A stretch of 35,568 nucleotides of DNA. Origin: Bacteroidales bacterium. Lineage in GTDB: Bacteria > Bacteroidota > Bacteroidia > Bacteroidales > P3. Positions 32,408 to 35,568 of the stretch are shown piece after piece. The DNA lies in NCBI GenBank assembly GCA_017555745.1, contig JAFZFU010000105.1, forward strand, positions 1-35,568, given 5' to 3'. A model generated the notes under the pieces. That model worked only from the letters and a program-made list of their open reading frames with translations, searched no databases and had not been told where the DNA came from. Each line of letters opens with the position of its first letter. The first letter of the stretch is position 1. The translations under genes and the position numbers were made by a program.

Positions 32408-33856
32408 ATGGAAATAGTAGAATTAAAGAAATTGATTGACCGCCTTGTTTCACTACCTAAAGAATCAGAGATAGTTGAATTCAAGGAAAACTTTCATAGC
32501 AAGGAGGAAATAGGCGAACGTATTTCCGCTCTATCCAATAGTGCTTGTATAGTTAATCAGCCCTATTCATATCTTGTATTTGGGATAGACAATACACAAA
32601 ATATAAAAGGTACAACATTTCGTTCCAAACAACATATGGTTGGAAACGAAGAGCTGGAAGTTTGGCTTTTGAATCGTCTTAATCCTAGGATTGATTTCCA
32701 ATGCTATGACTTTGAATATGCTGAAGATGTTAACATTGCGTTGTACAAAATACCAGCAGCAGAGAATGTGCCAGTGAAATTCCTAAATGTCAGTTATATC
32801 CGAATTAACAGCTCTACAAGAAAGTTGATAGATTATCCTGAAAAGGAAAAGCAAATTTGGAAAAATGAACTGACTGAAAGATTTTTAATGAATACTTCAC
32901 TGAAGAATCTCTCGATTTCCGAAATCCCTAAATATTTAAGTACAGAAACCTACTTTGACTTGATGCATTTGCCCTATCCCTCCACAATGGAAAGTGTGGT
33001 TAATAGATTCAAGGAAGAGAACTTTATTAGTGAGTATGACGGGCAATATGCAATTACCAACTTGGGAGCGTTACTGTTTGCTAAAAACATAAACGACTTT
33101 CCCAGCGTATCAAGAAAAGCCATCAGAGTAATCAAATATAAGCGTAATAATAAGGTCGAAACAGAGAGAGACCTTATCGGTACAAAAGGGTATGCACTCG
33201 GTTTCCCAGGATTGATGGAATGGATTAATGGACAATTGCCTGCAAACGAAGAGATAGGAAAATCATTGAGAACAGATGTTCGCATGTATCCAGAAATTGC
33301 CATTCGCGAACTTGTAGCCAATAGCATCATTCATCAAGATTTTTCAGTGAAGGGATTTCCCACAATCGAAATATTCAGCGATAGAATAGAGATATCCAAT
33401 CCTGGTCAACCCATTATTCAATCCGACCGCTTTATCGATGAATATGGTTCTCGTAATGAAAGGCTTGCAGACATTATGCGACGAATGGGGTTCTGTGAGG
33501 AAAAAGGCAGTGGTTTAGACAAGACCATCTTCCATGTGGAATTATATCAGCTACCGCCTGTTAAAATCACCGTACAAGAGAACAGGACCATTGTCTCCAT
33601 TTATGCCTATAAGACCTTGAACAACATGGATAAAACAGAAAGACAAAGTGCCTGTTATCAGCACGCTTGCTTGAAATATGTATCCAATGAAAAAATGACG
33701 AACCAGACATTTCGTGACAGACTTGGAATAGAAGAACATAATTCAGCCGTTGCTTCACGCATCATAAAGGATACATTGGATGCAAAACTTATCAAGGAAG
33801 ATAATCCGGAAAACCAATCTCGCAAGTATAGGAAATACATTCCTTGGTGGGCATAA
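32408..33856 (+). CDS. AlbA_2 / RecG-like putative DNA-binding ATPase
   Basis: This 482-residue protein (from the ATG at 32408; an upstream TTG at 32381 lies inside the repeat and is not preferred) has three recognisable parts. An N-terminal AlbA_2 (Schlafen-type) putative nucleic-acid-binding domain (about 15-130) contains SEIVEFKENF and YLVFGIDN. A C-terminal HATPase-like region (about 290-375) contains YPEIAIRELVANSIIHQDFS, EIFSDRIEISNPG and RNERLADIMRRMGFCEEKGSGLD. A winged-helix-like end (about 415-482) finishes the protein. Proteins of this layout are often annotated as RecG-like helicases or transcriptional regulators and are frequent accessory genes inside type I loci. The function here is unknown; a regulatory or additional anti-phage role is plausible. 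The DNA is more AT-rich than hsdM (22 of 60 G/C at 32701-32760), suggesting a separate origin. Confidence 0.85.
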   Translation: MEIVELKKLIDRLVSLPKESEIVEFKENFHSKEEIGERISALSNSACIVNQPYSYLVFGIDNTQNIKGTTFRSKQHMVGNEELEVWLLNRLNPRIDFQCYDFEYAEDVNIALYKIPAAENVPVKFLNVSYIRINSSTRKLIDYPEKEKQIWKNELTERFLMNTSLKNLSISEIPKYLSTETYFDLMHLPYPSTMESVVNRFKEENFISEYDGQYAITNLGALLFAKNINDFPSVSRKAIRVIKYKRNNKVETERDLIGTKGYALGFPGLMEWINGQLPANEEIGKSLRTDVRMYPEIAIRELVANSIIHQDFSVKGFPTIEIFSDRIEISNPGQPIIQSDRFIDEYGSRNERLADIMRRMGFCEEKGSGLDKTIFHVELYQLPPVKITVQENRTIVSIYAYKTLNNMDKTERQSACYQHACLKYVSNEKMTNQTFRDRLGIEEHNSAVASRIIKDTLDAKLIKEDNPENQSRKYRKYIPWWA

Positions 33857-33858
33857 TC

Positions 33859-33950
33859 TTATTTGATAGTTATTTGATAAAATGCAGTATTGTCAATATA
33901 TAGCAACTAATTATCAGTAACTTATTATTTGATGGTTATTTGATAAAACG
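33859..33950 (+). repeat. 92-bp repeat module, second copy (between the AlbA_2 gene and hsdS)
   Basis: The plan is identical to the copy at 32300-32391: 26-nt repeats at 33859-33884 and 33925-33950, again 66 nt start to start, with a 40-nt spacer that keeps AGTAT and TATCA in register. The last 26-nt repeat is identical to the very first one of the other module. The TGATAA (33875-33880) / TTATCA (33911-33916) pairing is retained. The module begins 3 nt after the AlbA_2 gene stop and ends 26 nt before the hsdS ATG. Confidence 0.9.
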
Positions 33951-33976
33951 CATAGAAAGTAATTTTGAAAAGAACA

Positions 33977-35122
33977 ATGAATGATATTACAATAGATAAG
34001 ACAGGGTGGAAGAAGTGGAGGTTTGACGAGGTTTGCCGACAAGTTAATGCTTCCTCAAAGGATCCCGAAGCAGATGGACTCCATTATGTAATCGGACTTG
34101 AACACATTGAGCCCGGCAACTTGCATATTACAAAATGGGACACCTTAGAAAAAGAAACAACTTTTACACGTAAGTTTGTAAAGGGGCAAGTACTCTTTGG
34201 TCGTCGCCGTGCTTACCAACGCAAAGTTGCTTATGCGGAGTTTGACGGAATCTGTTCAGGAGATATTCTTGTTTTCGAAGCAATAGAAGAAAATTTGCTT
34301 CCAGAATTGCTACCTTTCTTGATTCAAAGTGATGGGTTCTTTGAGAAAGCATTAGCGACTTCTGCAGGTTCTTTATCTCCAAGAACGAAATTCAAGGAAT
34401 TGGCCAATTACGAATTCTTTCTCCCACCCAAATCCGAACAAAAACGTTTGGCAGAATTGCTATGGGCTGCGGATGAGATGATTGAGAAGGAGAAGAAAGT
34501 TCTGAAAGAACTAAAAGACCACATTCAAATTATAATTAAAGAAAATACTACTGATACAAAAAACAAAAGGATACCCTTTTCTAATTTAGTTGAAATAAAT
34601 CCTACTACAACAATTAATACGGAAGAAGTGTCTTTAATCACAATGCCAGATATATCAGAAGAAGGAGAAATTATCAACTATATAAAGGCTCAAACATACG
34701 AGTTAAAAGGCAAGGGCTTAACACCTTTCAAAGAAAATGACATTCTTTTTGCAAAAATCACTCCATGCATGGAAAATGGGAAAGGAACTATAGCAAAACA
34801 CTTATATAATGGGTTAGGATTAGGCAGTACTGAGTTTCATGTATTGAGACCAAAACTTGATACTGACCTGTATTATTGCTACTATCTTACAATGTCCAAA
34901 AGATTTAGGAAACAGGCTGAAAAACAAATGACAGGCAGTGCTGGACAAAAACGAGTTCAACCTGAGTTCTTCAATTTTTATAAAGTATGTGCACCATCGA
35001 TTGAGCAAAGAAAAATTATTGGAGATAAACTATATGAAATTGATTGTACCATTGCAAAAGTAAAAATGCAGATTTCTTTATCTCAACAATTAAAACAAAA
35101 TTTAACCAATAAAATATTTTGA
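33977..35122 (+). CDS. hsdS: Type I restriction-modification specificity subunit
   Basis: HsdS reads the bipartite DNA target and tethers the M subunits. From the ATG at 33977 (the in-frame TTG at 33965 is less likely) it is 381 residues with two target-recognition domains. TRD1 covers about 1-155, ending in ANYEFFLPPKSEQKRLAELL. The first long conserved helix follows (about 155-185, ADEMIEKEKKVLKELKDHI). TRD2 covers about 190-340 with ITPCMENGKGTIA and TGSAGQKRV, then APSIEQRKIIGDKLYEID and the closing helix. The repeated SxEQKR/SxEQRK boundaries mark the internal pseudo-symmetry. The DNA is AT-rich compared with hsdM, as often seen for exchanged hsdS genes. Recognition specificity cannot be read from sequence. 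The next gene starts 2 nt after the stop. Confidence 0.9.
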   Translation: MNDITIDKTGWKKWRFDEVCRQVNASSKDPEADGLHYVIGLEHIEPGNLHITKWDTLEKETTFTRKFVKGQVLFGRRRAYQRKVAYAEFDGICSGDILVFEAIEENLLPELLPFLIQSDGFFEKALATSAGSLSPRTKFKELANYEFFLPPKSEQKRLAELLWAADEMIEKEKKVLKELKDHIQIIIKENTTDTKNKRIPFSNLVEINPTTTINTEEVSLITMPDISEEGEIINYIKAQTYELKGKGLTPFKENDILFAKITPCMENGKGTIAKHLYNGLGLGSTEFHVLRPKLDTDLYYCYYLTMSKRFRKQAEKQMTGSAGQKRVQPEFFNFYKVCAPSIEQRKIIGDKLYEIDCTIAKVKMQISLSQQLKQNLTNKIF

Positions 35123-35124
35123 AT

Positions 35125-35428
35125 ATGTATATTCCGATTAATATAAAACTCCCTAAACTTTGGAGTGGAGAATTTGTGAAAACAGAATGGGGTGCTATTA
35201 ATTTTATTGTTGGTGCAAATGGTACTGGTAAATCTTTGTTCGCTAATGAACTAAAAAATAATCTTAGTCTACAATATAAAACTAGATTATTATCAGCTGA
35301 GAGACTTGCTGGGTTAGAGAAAACATCATATAGCTATAGTGCATCAGAATCCTCTAATGAGGGATTTTCTAAAGGATTTAATATAGCAAAAATGGGTACA
35401 ATATTAGAAGAGGGAGAACAACGAAATT
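35125..35428 (+). pseudogene. N-terminal fragment of an AAA-type ATPase, disrupted by an IS
   Basis: The visible 101 codons begin MYIPINIKLPKLWSGEFVK and contain a Walker A motif GANGTGKS (Gly30-Ser37) in NFIVGANGTGKSLFANEL, the start of an ABC/AAA_15/OLD-like ATPase. The normal frame would run much further, but an insertion sequence end begins at about 35429. The frame then reads into it and stops at 35451, leaving neither Walker B nor signature motif. The gene starts 2 nt after hsdS (or overlaps it if the TTG at 35119 is used), so it was part of the same operon. The remainder probably lies beyond the IS outside the window. Without it I cannot say whether it was an accessory nuclease-associated ATPase of the type I locus. 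Confidence 0.75.
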
Positions 35429-35568
35429 TGTCTTGTGCTGAAAAAAGTTGACACAAAAGTCAACAAAATATGAATAAAGAAACCAAAAGAAAAAGAAGAG
35501 AAAATTTCAAGTACGATGAGAAAATAGACATCGTGAGAATGCACTATTTTGAGGGTGCAAGTTTAAAA
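35429..35568 (+). mobile_element. Left end of an IS3-family (IS150-like) insertion sequence (partial)
   Basis: The boundary TGTCTTGTGCTGAAAAAAGT at 35429 resembles the IS150-group ends (TGTnnTG...AAAAGTTG-ACA). It is followed by a GTTGAC-ACAAAA-GTCAAC palindrome and, 41 nt in, the start of a transposase orfA. The element runs off the right edge, so the other end and any target duplication cannot be checked. Confidence 0.7.
35470..35568 (+). CDS. Start of an IS3-type transposase OrfA (partial)
   Basis: From the ATG at 35470 the frame is open to the end of the window (33 codons, MNKETKRKRRENFKYDEKID...). The basic start followed by YDEKIDIVRMHYFEGASLK looks like the first helix of the helix-turn-helix that opens OrfA proteins of IS3-family elements. 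Its position 41 nt inside an IS150-like terminus supports this. Only a short stretch is available, so the family call is tentative. Confidence 0.6.
   Translation, partial: MNKETKRKRRENFKYDEKIDIVRMHYFEGASLK

Noticed and set aside
32300..33950. CRISPR array
   Set aside because: There are four 26-nt repeats in two pairs with a gene of about 1.4 kb between them and diverged but related spacers. This is not a CRISPR pattern, and no cas genes are present.
1..35568. tRNA, rRNA or tmRNA genes
   Set aside because: I saw no T-arm-like GTTCGAATC or other conserved RNA landmarks with matching acceptor stems. This was by eye only.

Overview
The window looks like a chromosomal segment of a low-GC member of the Bacteroidales (Bacteroidota). 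The evidence is: promoters of the Bacteroides type (TTTG, about 20 nt, TAnnTTTG); a methylmalonyl-CoA mutase small subunit; a B12-dependent (class II) ribonucleotide reductase; a Lys-type SerA paired with SerC; BspA-like leucine-rich repeat proteins; and type IX secretion (T9SS), shown by a DUF5103 plug-type protein and a peptidase with a T9SS sorting tail. The T9SS argues against a typical Bacteroides species. I cannot name the genus.

Layout. 1-2719: end of a Lys/Glu-rich protein, a DUF799/GNA1162-like lipoprotein and an aldehyde dehydrogenase. 2893-11622: housekeeping metabolism (mutA without mutB, glmM, guaD on the opposite strand, nrdJ, sppA), most units closed by hairpin terminators. 11623-12382: a gene-free island holding a symmetric composite repeat (a palindromic 21-bp tandem array flanked by inverted copies of a 25-nt motif) and a second inverted repeat. 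12383-17481: a minus-strand run of four secreted paralogues, three of them BspA-like, with nearly identical leaders and tails. 17664-21674: a minus-strand run of a secreted protein of unknown function, gtrA, a T9SS-sorted M14 carboxypeptidase and miaB. 21839-28163: degQ-type lipoprotein protease, DUF5103 T9SS protein, serA, serC and dapD, all minus strand.

28278 to the end is an accessory island. It starts with a 1026-bp IS982-type element whose transposase carries one in-frame stop. It continues on the plus strand with a type I restriction-modification-like cassette: two different HsdM methyltransferase genes overlapping by 4 nt, an AlbA_2/RecG-like ATPase gene enclosed by two copies of a 92-bp repeat module, hsdS, and the start of an AAA ATPase gene broken by a second (IS3-type) element at the window edge. 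No hsdR is present in the window.

The two most unusual signals are the M1-M2 pair combined with the repeat-bounded AlbA_2 module (29364-35428), and the symmetric repeat island at 11747-11957. The BspA array with exchanged ends is third.
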